Below are positions 18,502-26,529 of a stretch of DNA of 64,000 nucleotides, piece by piece. Every line of letters begins with the position of its first letter. Position 1 is the stretch's first letter. The translations under genes were made by a program, and so were the position numbers. The DNA is from Nitratireductor sp. (lineage in GTDB: Bacteria > Pseudomonadota > Alphaproteobacteria > Rhizobiales > Rhizobiaceae). The stretch is from positions 53,190 through 117,189 of the forward strand of contig JACKJU010000011.1 of assembly GCA_020637805.1 (NCBI GenBank), read 5' to 3'. Below the pieces are notes generated by a model. It did not search any database. It was not told the DNA's origin and saw only the letters and a program-made list of their open reading frames with translations.

Positions 18502-18843
18502 ATGCTTCAATCGATCATTATTCCGCTGGTGATACAGTTCCTGTCCGGATCGGCCGGCGGCGGTATCGTTGGCAACCTGATGAAAAATGTGGACATGGGC
18601 ATGCTGGCCAAGGTGCTGCTCGGTGGTGTCGGCGGCCTTGTCGGTGGCGGAGCTGTATCCGGTGCGGGTCCGCTCGGTTCGCTCGGCGGCCTGCTCGGCA
18701 TGGGCGCGTCGATGATGGGCGGTGGCGACGCTGCCGGCGGGCTTGATATCGGATCGATCATCGGCCAGGTGGCCGGCGGCGCTGTTGGCGGCGGTGCGCT
18801 TACCGGCATCGGTGGACTGCTTGCGTCCATGATGAAGAAGTAA
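18502..18843 (+). CDS. Small glycine-rich hydrophobic protein
   Basis: 113 residues, starting MLQSIIIPLVIQFLSGSAGGG at an ATG with GGAG seven bases upstream. The first 15 residues are hydrophobic and the rest is a Gly/Ala/Met-rich series of GG-zipper-like stretches (LLGGVGGLVGGGAVSGAG, IGQVAGGAVGGGALTG) ending in MMKK. Such GxxxG-rich sequences pack in membranes; a membrane location is inferred. I recognise no family with a known role. Flanked by ilvE and an MBL hydrolase, with its own terminator. Confidence 0.75.
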   Translation: MLQSIIIPLVIQFLSGSAGGGIVGNLMKNVDMGMLAKVLLGGVGGLVGGGAVSGAGPLGSLGGLLGMGASMMGGGDAAGGLDIGSIIGQVAGGAVGGGALTGIGGLLASMMKK

Positions 18844-18870
18844 GGCGCTTTCCATTCCTTGAATGCATTG

Positions 18871-18902
18871 CGGGCGGTCCGGCGGGCCGCCCGTCTTGTT
18901 TT
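18871..18902 (+). terminator. Terminator after the Gly-rich gene
   Basis: CGGGCGGTCC (18871-18880), loop GGC, GGGCCGCCCG (18884-18893) with one G-T pair, then TCTTGTTTT. It begins 27 bases after the stop codon. Confidence 0.75.
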
Positions 18903-18959
18903 GCGGCTGCGGTTGTTTGCGAGCCTGCAGGCGGCTATAGCGGTTTGCATCTATTCTGA

Positions 18960-19004
18960 ATCGAAATTCGCTGCCTCTCGCTGCGTTCAAAATCGAATTT
19001 CGAT
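18960..19004. repeat. Inverted repeat ATCGAAATTCG / CGAATTTCGAT
   Basis: Two perfect 11-bp arms (18960-18970 and 18994-19004) about 23 bases apart, upstream of the MBL hydrolase gene. It shares the TCGAAAT core with the interspersed repeats at 19.8 and 57.5 kb but the flanks differ. Confidence 0.5.
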
Positions 19005-19097
19005 GCTGCTAGGCATCAGACAAGAGGCAATCGGCTTCAGAGAATTTCCTGGAACAACCGGGATTCCATACAAACAGGCGCATTCGGGAAGGAAATC

Positions 19098-19739
19098 ATG
19101 GGAAAGCTAAATGCAGCAATCTTGCCGGTCACGCCCTTCCAGCAGAACTGCACGCTGATCTGGGACGATGAGACCAAGGAAGGGATTGTGATCGATCCGG
19201 GCGGCGATGTGGAACGCATTGCCGAGGCAATCGGGAAGACCGGGATCAATGTGCAGCAGATCGTCCTCACCCATGGTCATATCGATCATGTCGGCGGTGC
19301 CGAGGAACTCAAGAGCAGGCTAAAGACGCAGATCATCGGGCCTCATATCGCGGACAAGGCGCTGTGCGAGGGCATCGAGAAACAGGCGGCAATGTTCGGC
19401 ATGCCGGGCGGATACCGCAATGCCTATCCCGACCGCTGGCTGGAAGAGGGCGACATCGTGAGCTTCAGCGGCCACGAATTCGAGGTCTTCCATTGTCCCG
19501 GCCATGCGCCGGGGCACATCGTGCTCTTCAACAAAGTCGCACGGTTTGCCGTGGTGGGAGACGTGCTGTTCAACGGATCCGTTGGCCGGACGGACCTGCC
19601 TGGCGGCGACCACGCAACATTGATCGCCTCCATCCGCGAAAAACTCTTCGAATGGGGCGACGATGTCAGCTTTCTTTGCGGACACGGGCCGGGAAGCACG
19701 ATCGGCCAGGAGCGCAAGAGCAATCCCTTCCTCACCTGA
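19098..19739 (+). CDS. MBL-fold metallo-hydrolase (glyoxalase II-like)
   Basis: Metallo-beta-lactamase fold hydrolase of the GloB/YcbL type, 213 residues. The metal-binding motif THGHIDHVGG is at about residues 59-67, a further His is in FHCPGHAPGHIV, the bridging Asp in AVVGDVLFNGSVGRTDLPGGD, and the last His in FLCGHGPGSTIGQERKSNPF. The length and the NPF end match the YcbL-like small glyoxalase II group rather than the long GloB. GGAAGG precedes the ATG. Substrate is unknown; thioester hydrolysis is likely. An interspersed repeat starts at its stop codon. Confidence 0.9.
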   Translation: MGKLNAAILPVTPFQQNCTLIWDDETKEGIVIDPGGDVERIAEAIGKTGINVQQIVLTHGHIDHVGGAEELKSRLKTQIIGPHIADKALCEGIEKQAAMFGMPGGYRNAYPDRWLEEGDIVSFSGHEFEVFHCPGHAPGHIVLFNKVARFAVVGDVLFNGSVGRTDLPGGDHATLIASIREKLFEWGDDVSFLCGHGPGSTIGQERKSNPFLT

Positions 19740-19819
19740 AACGATTTGTTTCGGCAAGCAACTGAATTCCCTCACGCATTTCGATTTCTGCGAAACCGTC
19801 AAGATCGACTTTGCTCTGG
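19737..19819 (-). repeat. Interspersed repeat, copy 1
   Basis: About 83 bases. On the minus strand it reads GAGCAAAGTCGAT...AAATCGAAATGCGTGAGGGAATTCAGTTGCTTGC, with a GCATTTCGATTT hairpin arm. The copy at 57476-57563 on the plus strand has the same order of blocks and high visible identity. A partial copy is at 58085-58132 on the minus strand. Confidence 0.7.
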
Positions 19820-19940
19820 GAGCTTTGCTTCGCCCCGCACTCCGCCAGAACAGCCGGGCTGTAAAATGCCGGTGTCGTGTTGGGGCAGGGCGAGCGTGCA
19901 TGCGCGCGTGCCGGTCTTGTCAGCGATGGAGTGAAAGGGT

Positions 19941-20051
19941 GCGGAGGATCAGTAGGTTCTCAAGAAGCGTCTCAGCCCTTAAGAACCCACCGGCCTGGGT
20001 TTGATTGGGGTCTGGCCGGCATTCAATGTGGGGCGAATGCCGATCCTCCGC
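19941..20051 (+). ncRNA. Candidate structured RNA with a multi-stem junction
   Basis: GCGGAGGATC (19941-19950) pairs perfectly with GATCCTCCGC (20042-20051), closing a domain with three inner stems: GGTTCT/AGAACC (19955-19960, 19982-19987), extended by AAG/CTT; GGCC/GGCC (19992-19995, 20014-20017); and GGCATTC/GAATGCC (20018-20024, 20035-20041). A further hairpin TTACCGGGA/TCCCGGTAA (20076-20084, 20096-20104) follows. There is no protein-like ORF. I do not recognise the family; it is not 6S, SRP, RNase P or tmRNA by their conserved cores. Strand is a guess, since perfect stems fold either way. The remaining sequence to 20286 shows nothing further. Confidence 0.45.
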
Positions 20052-20286
20052 GAAGACACATTACGCCCGTCATGGTTACCGGGAGCTTAACAAATTCCCG
20101 GTAAGGGACACACAGGCGCATCAAATCAACCCGCATGGTGAAAGGTTTCGGAGCTTGCCCGAATTTCACGTGCAGAAGGTGGTGATGCCCGATGCCGTCG
20201 TGGCGTCAGGCTGCCGGTTCCGATAGCGATTTGCATCCTGTTGCCTCCGGCCACGAAGCCGGATGTGTTGCGCAACCGGTGCGAAA

Positions 20287-20499
20287 TCAGCCTGCGAGGG
20301 AAAGGTTCACTGCCTTCGGACCCTTGCCGCGCTTGTCCGGCTCGGTGTCGAAGTTGACCTTGTCGTTCTCGTTCAGTCCGGAAAGACCGGATGCCTGGAC
20401 GGCGGAAATATGGACGAAGATGTCGGCGCCGCCATCGTCTGGGACGATGAAGCCGAAGCCTTTGTCCTGATTGAAGAACTTTACGGTTCCAGAGGGCAT
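20287..20499 (-). CDS. Cold-shock protein (CspA family)
   Basis: RNA-binding OB-fold protein of 70 residues, an RNA chaperone in the family. It begins MPSGTVKFFNQDKGFGFI, with RNP1 KGFGFI and RNP2 DIFVHIS intact and the usual C-terminal KGPKAVNL. The ATG ending at 20499 is preceded by AAAGGAA at a good distance; the open frame upstream to 20586 is leader. The leader contains ACCTG/CAGGT and CCGGCC-type hairpins, in keeping with a structured cold-shock 5' UTR. Confidence 0.95.
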   Translation of the reverse strand: MPSGTVKFFNQDKGFGFIVPDDGGADIFVHISAVQASGLSGLNENDKVNFDTEPDKRGKGPKAVNLSLAG

Positions 20500-20604
20500 G
20501 TCTCGTTTCCTTTCAACGAAGAATAAACCTGCGGTCAAACAGGTGGTTTTCCGGTCCAGCCCGGCCGGTAGGGCAGTTGTATTCACTCGAAGAAAGGGAG
20601 ATTG

Positions 20605-20772
20605 ATATCTTATGCGCCCGCTGAATTCCCCAGCAAAGCGGAGGTATAACGGGGAAATTTCTTAGGCGATCCCCGATCGCCCAGGAGCTGCCAATGACGG
20701 CTCACCTGCTTATTGCCTTCCATGTCTTCAGTTCGCAAACTGCACGAACGGAGATGAATCTCCGATTTTTTT
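20605..20772 (+). ncRNA. Candidate small RNA with a strong terminator, opposite the csp leader
   Basis: At 20749-20772 CGGAGA, tetraloop TGAA, TCTCCG, A and seven T form a typical Rho-independent terminator on the plus strand, where no annotated gene needs one. A promoter-like TTCACT-N18-TATCTT (about 20582-20611) lies upstream, giving a transcript of some 160 bases. An alternative is a leader peptide: ATG at 20694 has AGGAG six bases upstream, but its frame runs through the terminator. The rest of 20500-20838 holds the csp leader and the end of the GGDEF-EAL transcript. Confidence 0.4.
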
Positions 20773-20838
20773 GCAATCTTTTCAAGAGAAACTTTTGTGA
20801 CAGGCGGCAAGGGGCAGGCGGACTTCATCCGCCTGCAC

Positions 20839-23253
20839 TCAGAAGCTGGCCGCGATCTTTTCCTGCAGCTTGCGGGGCTCGGACTGGTTGCGGTCCTTCA
20901 TCCAGGCCAGGAAGGCGGAACTTGGAAGCGGTGTGGAGAAGAGGAAGCCCTGCAACTCGCTGCAACCGAGCTTGGTGAGCATGGCTGCTTCTTCGGCCGT
21001 TTCCACGCCTTCGGCAACGGTCTTGCAGTTCAGCCCGCGAGCCATGTTGATGGTTGCCTCGAAGATGACCCTGGTACGCGCATCCCTGGTGATGCGTGCG
21101 GTGAGCGGACCGTCGATCTTGATCGTGTTGACCTTCAGTTCTGCGAGGCGCGTAAGGTTCGAATACCCTCTGCCGTAGTCATCCAGTGCGACGTTGAAGC
21201 CTGCATCCTGAAGCTGGCCGATGATGTTTGCCGCCGACACGGTGCTGTCGAGCGCGGATTCTTCCGTGATCTCGATCTCCAGCTTGTCGTGCGGGCAGTG
21301 TTCTTCGCGAACGATCTGCTTGAGCCTGCCGACAAAATCCTGTGAGGCAAAATGATAGGACGAGATGTTGATGGCGACGGTGATGTCGTGACCCATCGAC
21401 TTGAAGTGATTCACGGCCTTGGCTGCATTGCGGATGACCCACTCGCCAAGCTCGTTGGAAACGTCGGATTCCTCGATGGCCGGGATGAACTGTCCCGGCG
21501 GGACAATGCCGTCCTTGGGGCTGATCCAGCGGATCAATGCCTCGGCGCTCTTCACCTCGCCCGAGACGGAGGTGATCTTCGGCTGGAAATAGAGTTCCAT
21601 CTCGCCGTTGCGGATCGCCTCGTGGACGTCGCGGCGGATTTCCGCGGTGGTGCGCTCGCCGATTTCGCTGCGGAAATATTCCACGCGCGCCTTGCCGGTT
21701 TTCTTGGCATGGTACATGGCGATGTCGGCACGCTTGAGCAGGTCGTTGAAAACCACGCCGTGCTGCGGGAATGTGGCAATGCCGATCGAGCCGGTCAGGC
21801 GGAAGGTGGTCTCGACACCCGGTATCGGCTTGCTGATCGCGGCCTGAACATGCTCCATCAGCGTCTCGATGCAAGGAACGTTGCTTGTCTCGGGTATGAA
21901 CATCAGGAATTCGTCGCCGCCCTGGCGGCCCATGATGACCTTCGGCGCCTCGTTCGGCTTTACGCCGAGAAGCAGCGGGTTTTCCAGCGGCGAGTGCCCT
22001 GTAATGGTCTCGACGATACCGGCAACGCGCAGGGCGACCGTGCGCAGAACCTGGTCGCCGGCGAAATGGCCGAGCGTATCGTTGATTTCCTTGAAGTGGT
22101 CGATGTCGATGAACACCAGGTAGCCGCTCATGCCGCCCTTGCCGAGCGTTTCCAGCGCATTTTCCGCCAGATCCTTGAACGCCTTGCGGTTGGGCAGGTC
22201 GGTAACCGGATCGGTGAATGCGGTGGTCTTGAGCTGCATGTCCGCTTCGCGCAGCCTGCCGATCATCGAGTTGAACGACTGCTGGAGTTCGATGTGTTCG
22301 GTGGAAAGGATCATACCCGCTTCGAGTTCAAGCTCTTCGAAATTGCTGTTCTCGGTGCGGTGCAGGGCGGCGATCAGCCGCTCGAGCGGACGCGAGAAGA
22401 TGTGGGAGGCGAAAAGCGACGCCAGCAAGACCATGATCAGGGCGACAATGATTGCAGTCGATACGGACTGGTTGGTTGATGCTAGCTGCGTGAATGTGCT
22501 GGCCATGGGAACCACGGCGAGCGCGCGCAGGCTGGTGTCTCCGATGGCGCGAGTGACGGAAAGGCGGTTCGAACCTCCGACATCGATCAGCGATCCGCTG
22601 GAACTGCGAGAAGCGATACCGGTATCCGGCAGCCTTATGCCTGGCTTGTTACCGTTCCAGAAGACCGGAGTTCCCAGGGAATCGATGACGATCGTATCAA
22701 TGCTTCCGTCGTCTGTCGGTTTGACGATTGCAGCCATTGTGTCGGCGGGAACCGAGGCAATGACAAACCTGTTGGCGAGACGTCTTGCAAGATAGACGAA
22801 GGAGGGAGCCCGGCTGTCGCTTTCCGAAAAGGCCGTGGCGCGCGATGCGGTTTTCAACTCACTGTTGATACGCGTGAGAAGCTCGTAGCCGACCCTGTCG
22901 CCCGCGAGTTCTGCCGACGTGGAAAACCCAAGTCCGTTGCTGCGTTTGATGATCCTGCCGCTCGATGCATCGGCAAGCACGATTTCGTTGACCGGGCCGA
23001 ATACCTCAAGGGCGCCTGACTGCTTCCAGTTGTTCTGATTGAGGATGTCGATGCGTGCCTCGAGTGCCGCGTGCATTCCGCTCAGGTAGCTGGCAATCGC
23101 GTTCGCATCCGCATTGACTACAATTCGCGTCTTTTCAAGCGAACGGTTGGTCTCGTTCCTGGCTACATAGTCTTGTGTGTACCAGCCAAGCAAAGCAAGC
23201 GGCAGGAGCGTGAAAACTCCGAACAACAGGTACAGCCAGAAACGCATACGCAT
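20839..23253 (-). CDS. Membrane GGDEF-EAL protein (cyclic di-GMP turnover)
   Basis: Bifunctional candidate for synthesis and breakdown of cyclic di-GMP, 804 residues from the ATG ending at 23253 (MRMRFWLYLL; AGAGGA upstream). TM helix at residues 5-24, a periplasmic sensor domain of about 240 residues, a second TM (IIVALIMVLLASLFASHIF), a HAMP-like stretch, a GGDEF domain with intact GGDEF, and an EAL domain with EALIRW and the ITEESALD and DDYGRGYSNL motifs. The RxxD inhibitory I-site is absent (APKV in its place). Both active sites look functional; net activity cannot be told. It stands alone between csp and a thioesterase gene. Confidence 0.93.
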   Translation of the reverse strand: MRMRFWLYLLFGVFTLLPLALLGWYTQDYVARNETNRSLEKTRIVVNADANAIASYLSGMHAALEARIDILNQNNWKQSGALEVFGPVNEIVLADASSGRIIKRSNGLGFSTSAELAGDRVGYELLTRINSELKTASRATAFSESDSRAPSFVYLARRLANRFVIASVPADTMAAIVKPTDDGSIDTIVIDSLGTPVFWNGNKPGIRLPDTGIASRSSSGSLIDVGGSNRLSVTRAIGDTSLRALAVVPMASTFTQLASTNQSVSTAIIVALIMVLLASLFASHIFSRPLERLIAALHRTENSNFEELELEAGMILSTEHIELQQSFNSMIGRLREADMQLKTTAFTDPVTDLPNRKAFKDLAENALETLGKGGMSGYLVFIDIDHFKEINDTLGHFAGDQVLRTVALRVAGIVETITGHSPLENPLLLGVKPNEAPKVIMGRQGGDEFLMFIPETSNVPCIETLMEHVQAAISKPIPGVETTFRLTGSIGIATFPQHGVVFNDLLKRADIAMYHAKKTGKARVEYFRSEIGERTTAEIRRDVHEAIRNGEMELYFQPKITSVSGEVKSAEALIRWISPKDGIVPPGQFIPAIEESDVSNELGEWVIRNAAKAVNHFKSMGHDITVAINISSYHFASQDFVGRLKQIVREEHCPHDKLEIEITEESALDSTVSAANIIGQLQDAGFNVALDDYGRGYSNLTRLAELKVNTIKIDGPLTARITRDARTRVIFEATINMARGLNCKTVAEGVETAEEAAMLTKLGCSELQGFLFSTPLPSSAFLAWMKDRNQSEPRKLQEKIAASF

Positions 23254-23442
23254 GAATATTGTCCTCTCACCCTTGTTAACCCCTGGGCGTTCGGAACAAC
23301 TTTTAGCAGGAAGAAGGTAAACATATCCCTTGCCCCAGTCCCGTGCGTGCGGAAATCGGCATGTTTGGTAAAGGTTGTGTTTAATAATCTTGATCGTGAG
23401 CAAGGATTATCCCCGTTCGCCGGGGCCGTAACCCTGCCGGCC

Positions 23443-23832
23443 TCAAGGGACGTCTTTGGGGATCGGTGTCGGTTTGCCGTTCTCGTCGAAAGCGACCATC
23501 ACGAACGTGGCCTCAGTGACCTTGACCATTGTATTCGTGAGATAGCGTTGTGCCCAGGCTTCCACCTTGAGCGTCATGGAGGTGCGGCCGAGCCTGGTGA
23601 TGTTGGTATAGACACTCAACGTATCGCCGACATGCATCGGTTTTTCGAAGGACATGGCATTGACCGCAGCGGTGACCACGCGCCCGCCGGCCCTCTCGGC
23701 ACCACGGATGCCGCAGGCCAGGTCCATCTGCGACATGACCCAGCCGCCGAATATGTCTCCGGCGGCGTTGGCGTCGGCCGGCATTGCGAGGGTGCGAAGG
23801 GTCAGTTCCCCTTCAGGCTTGCTGTCAGTCAT
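23443..23832 (-). CDS. Acyl-CoA thioesterase (YciA family)
   Basis: Hotdog-fold thioesterase, 129 residues from the ATG ending at 23832; a GTG nine bases upstream is also possible. The motif DIFGGWVMSQMDLACGIRGAE has the conserved Asp of the YciA/BACH group, followed by VNAMSFEKPMHVGDTLSVYTNITRLGRTSM. It hydrolyses acyl-CoA thioesters in the cytoplasm; substrate range cannot be seen. It precedes the GGDEF-EAL gene on the same strand with a 189-base gap, so co-transcription is unlikely to be tight. Confidence 0.9.
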   Translation of the reverse strand: MTDSKPEGELTLRTLAMPADANAAGDIFGGWVMSQMDLACGIRGAERAGGRVVTAAVNAMSFEKPMHVGDTLSVYTNITRLGRTSMTLKVEAWAQRYLTNTMVKVTEATFVMVAFDENGKPTPIPKDVP

Positions 23833-24011
23833 TGTTTGCACGCTTCTTCATGGTTGCTTGGGATTGCAGGATAGCGGCAAGTGAATGGATGGCAAGGTGG
23901 CGTGGAAACCGGGCAAGGTCCGCAACAGGCTTCTTGCAATAAGCCGGGCAGGGGACTATCACGGCGCCTTAAACGGGACACCGGTCCCATCGAGCGTATC
24001 GGAGAAAATTC

Positions 24012-25214
24012 ATGCCGATCATTGGCGACGTACTTACCCGCATCAAACCTTCTGCAACCATTGCCGTTGCCCAGAAAGCCCGCGAACTCAAGGCGCAGGG
24101 CCGCAACGTGATCGGTCTGGGTGCCGGCGAACCGGATTTCGACACGCCGGACAACATCAAGGAAGCGGCTGTCCGCGCGATCGCCGAAGGCAAGACGAAG
24201 TACACGCCCGTGGCGGGCATTCCCGAACTACGCCAGGCAATCTGCGACAAGTTCAAACGCGAGAACGGGCTTGAATACACGCCTGACCAGACCATTGTCG
24301 GCACCGGCGGAAAGCAGATTCTTTTCAACGCTTTCATGGTCACTCTGAATCCGGGAGACGAAGTTGTCATTCCGGCACCCTACTGGGTGAGCTATCCCGA
24401 AATGGTTTCGGTTTGCGGCGGTACGCCGGTATTCGTGGAAACGAAGATCGAGGACAATTTCAAGCTCAGGCCGGAAGCGCTTGAGGCTGCGATCACGCCG
24501 AAGACGAAATGGCTCGTGTTCAACTCTCCGTCCAACCCCTCGGGGGCCGCCTATTCGCGTGACGAGTTGAAGGCGCTCACCGATGTGCTGGTGCGGCATG
24601 AGCATGTCTACATCCTGACAGACGACATGTACGAGCATCTCTGCTACGGCGATTTCGAGTTCGTCACGCCGGCACAGGTAGAGCCGAAACTCTATGACCG
24701 CACGCTCACCATGAACGGCGTGTCGAAAGCCTATGCCATGACCGGATGGCGCATTGGCTATGCAGCCGGGCCCAAGGACATCATCAAGGCCATGGACACG
24801 ATCCAGAGCCAGCAGACTTCCGGCGCCTGCTCGATTGCCCAGTGGGCCGCAGTGGAAGCGCTCAACGGCGTGCAGGATTTCATTGACGAGCGCCGCAAGG
24901 TGTTCGAAGAGCGCCGCGATCTCGTTGTCTCGATGCTGAACCAAGCGAAGGGCATCAAGTGCCCGACGCCCGAAGGTGCTTTCTACGTCTATCCCTCCTG
25001 TGAAGGTTGCATGGGCAAGACTGCGCCGTCCGGCAAGGTGCTGGAGACCGACGAGGATTTCGTTTCCGAACTTCTGGAAACAGAGGGCGTTGCAGTCGTT
25101 CACGGGTCCGCATTCGGCCTCGGACCGAACTTCCGCATCTCGTATGCAACCTCGACCGAGGATCTAACGGAAGCCTGCGAACGCATTCAGCGGTTCTGCG
25201 CATCGCTGAAGTGA
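24012..25214 (+). CDS. aatA: Aspartate aminotransferase (class I, subgroup I-gamma)
   Basis: PLP-dependent transaminase converting aspartate and 2-oxoglutarate to oxaloacetate and glutamate. 400 residues, the standard length of the rhizobial/thermophilic I-gamma type. Visible are VIGLGAGEPDFDTP, KTKYTPVAGIPELRQA, FNSPSNPSGAAYS, LTDDMYEHLCY, the PLP Lys in NGVSKAYAMTGWRIGY, and the substrate-binding Arg in GPNFRISYATS. Rhizobial aatA is needed for effective symbiosis in some species. GGAG lies eight bases before the ATG. A good terminator follows. Confidence 0.95.
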   Translation: MPIIGDVLTRIKPSATIAVAQKARELKAQGRNVIGLGAGEPDFDTPDNIKEAAVRAIAEGKTKYTPVAGIPELRQAICDKFKRENGLEYTPDQTIVGTGGKQILFNAFMVTLNPGDEVVIPAPYWVSYPEMVSVCGGTPVFVETKIEDNFKLRPEALEAAITPKTKWLVFNSPSNPSGAAYSRDELKALTDVLVRHEHVYILTDDMYEHLCYGDFEFVTPAQVEPKLYDRTLTMNGVSKAYAMTGWRIGYAAGPKDIIKAMDTIQSQQTSGACSIAQWAAVEALNGVQDFIDERRKVFEERRDLVVSMLNQAKGIKCPTPEGAFYVYPSCEGCMGKTAPSGKVLETDEDFVSELLETEGVAVVHGSAFGLGPNFRISYATSTEDLTEACERIQRFCASLK

Positions 25215-25245
25215 TCCGGGCAGTCTTGCGCGGGAAATAACAATG

Positions 25246-25276
25246 ACGGGCGGGCGTTCCACGCACCGCCCGTTTT
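25246..25276 (+). terminator. Terminator after aatA
   Basis: ACGGGCGG (25246-25253) pairs with CCGCCCGT (25266-25273), then TTTC. It starts 31 bases after the stop codon. Confidence 0.75.
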
Positions 25277-25494
25277 CATGGCAAGTCGCCGATTCTCCAG
25301 GGCTGGAGGCACAACGTGGTTAACGCCCGGTAAACAACCGGCGGGAATCGTGTTGTTTTTGACACATGGGTGTTGAAAAGGGCGTTGTTTGCCCGGATTC
25401 TGTGCCTGCGCCCATGCCGGATAATTGAATCATTCACTCAAGCGATTTATTGAATTGGCATCGATTGCGGGCCGTGTCCGCACCTTATTGCGCA

Positions 25495-26445
25495 ATGAAT
25501 GGTATTGAGATGATTGTATCGGGCAAGAAGTCCGCAAGAACTGCGGTTGCCGTTGCGGGCCTTCTCGCAGCCGGCTGGGCCTCCTCCGCCGTTGCGGCGG
25601 ATATGGTCTATGGCGATTCCGGTCAAAAACTGCTCGATCCAACGCCAGTTTCGACGCAGTCGGTCGACGGGCTGAACTTCAAGGCAGGGGTGGTCAGCGG
25701 CAAGCTCGGCAAGTGGGACAACCACATGTTCCTCGCCAGCGTTGCAGCACCCATGCCGTTCTATCCAAGCATCGGTGTGCAGCTCGACCTTGGTATCGGC
25801 CGGTTCGGCTCCAAGTATACCAGCGCAGCTTCCGGCCTTCACATCTTCAAGCGTGATCCTTCGACCGGGATGCTCGGCATCTATGGTGACTGGGGTTATG
25901 TCGATACCGAACATGGCGGCCGTGTGGGCGTTGAAGGGGCTATCTACAATGGCCGCTGGTCGCTCGATGCGATGGCCGGTGTCCAGTTCGGCCAGCACTT
26001 CCTGACGAAGTTCGTCGACGAGGTGGACCTGTCCTATTACTTCACCGACAATTTCAAGGGTTCCGTTGGGCATCGCCTGACATCGCGCGGCCATGTTGCC
26101 AATATCGGCTTCGAATTCATGCCGGATCTGGGTGCGAATTCGGGCTGGAGCGTTTATGGCGAGGCCGAAGTCGGCGAAGACAACTATTCTGGTGCATGGG
26201 CGGGCATTCGCTATTCCTTCGGTCAGAGCTCGGCCTCGACGCTTATCGAGCGTGACCGCATGGCTGACCCGATCGTCCGCATTCCGCGCAACCTTGCCAG
26301 CCTGACGCGTTGCGGCACGGGCACCAAGCTGCACCCGAGTTCGAACGGCTTTGGCATCCATTACACGGACAATGTTTGCGGCAGCGCAGCCGATCTGAAG
26401 AAGTACGGCGCGCCGGAGGGTAAACTCGGACCTGGCGGAAGCTGA
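25495..26445 (+). CDS. Predicted outer-membrane beta-barrel protein
   Basis: 316 residues from ATG 25495 (or 311 from ATG 25510); neither has a clear ribosome site. A signal peptide (ARTAVAVAGLLAAGWASSAVAAD) ends in AVAA. The mature part alternates aromatic and small residues in amphipathic strands (GIQLDLGIGRFGSKYTSAASGLHIF-like, YYFTDNFKGSVGHRL, WSVYGEAEVGEDNYSGAWAGIRYSFG), suggesting a barrel of up to ten strands, then a C-terminal extension with two Cys (LTRCGTG, DNVCGSA). It ends in a soluble GGS, not the usual aromatic residue of porins. I do not know the function. A near-CtrA motif (TTAA-N7-TAAA) is at 25320. Confidence 0.7.
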   Translation: MNGIEMIVSGKKSARTAVAVAGLLAAGWASSAVAADMVYGDSGQKLLDPTPVSTQSVDGLNFKAGVVSGKLGKWDNHMFLASVAAPMPFYPSIGVQLDLGIGRFGSKYTSAASGLHIFKRDPSTGMLGIYGDWGYVDTEHGGRVGVEGAIYNGRWSLDAMAGVQFGQHFLTKFVDEVDLSYYFTDNFKGSVGHRLTSRGHVANIGFEFMPDLGANSGWSVYGEAEVGEDNYSGAWAGIRYSFGQSSASTLIERDRMADPIVRIPRNLASLTRCGTGTKLHPSSNGFGIHYTDNVCGSAADLKKYGAPEGKLGPGGS

Positions 26446-26473
26446 CCGGTTCGGAAATTCCTGGAAAATTACG

Positions 26474-26498
26474 AAGCCCGGCCCCGTGCCGGGCTTTT
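26474..26498 (+). terminator. Terminator after the beta-barrel gene
   Basis: AAGCCCGGC (26474-26482), loop CCCGT, GCCGGGCTT (26488-26496) followed by TT. A strong 9-bp stem 28 bases after the stop codon. Confidence 0.85.
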
Positions 26499-26529
26499 CA
26501 GTTTGGTACTGCAATCCGACTTCGCCGGA

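Noticed and set aside
23390..23403. TTGATCGTGAGCAA as an FNR box upstream of the GGDEF-EAL gene
   Set aside because: One essential base of the right half site differs and the distance to the start is long; too weak to list.
25320..25334. TTAA-N7-TAAA as a CtrA site
   Set aside because: One mismatch in a conserved base and no supporting promoter; mentioned only with the neighbouring gene.
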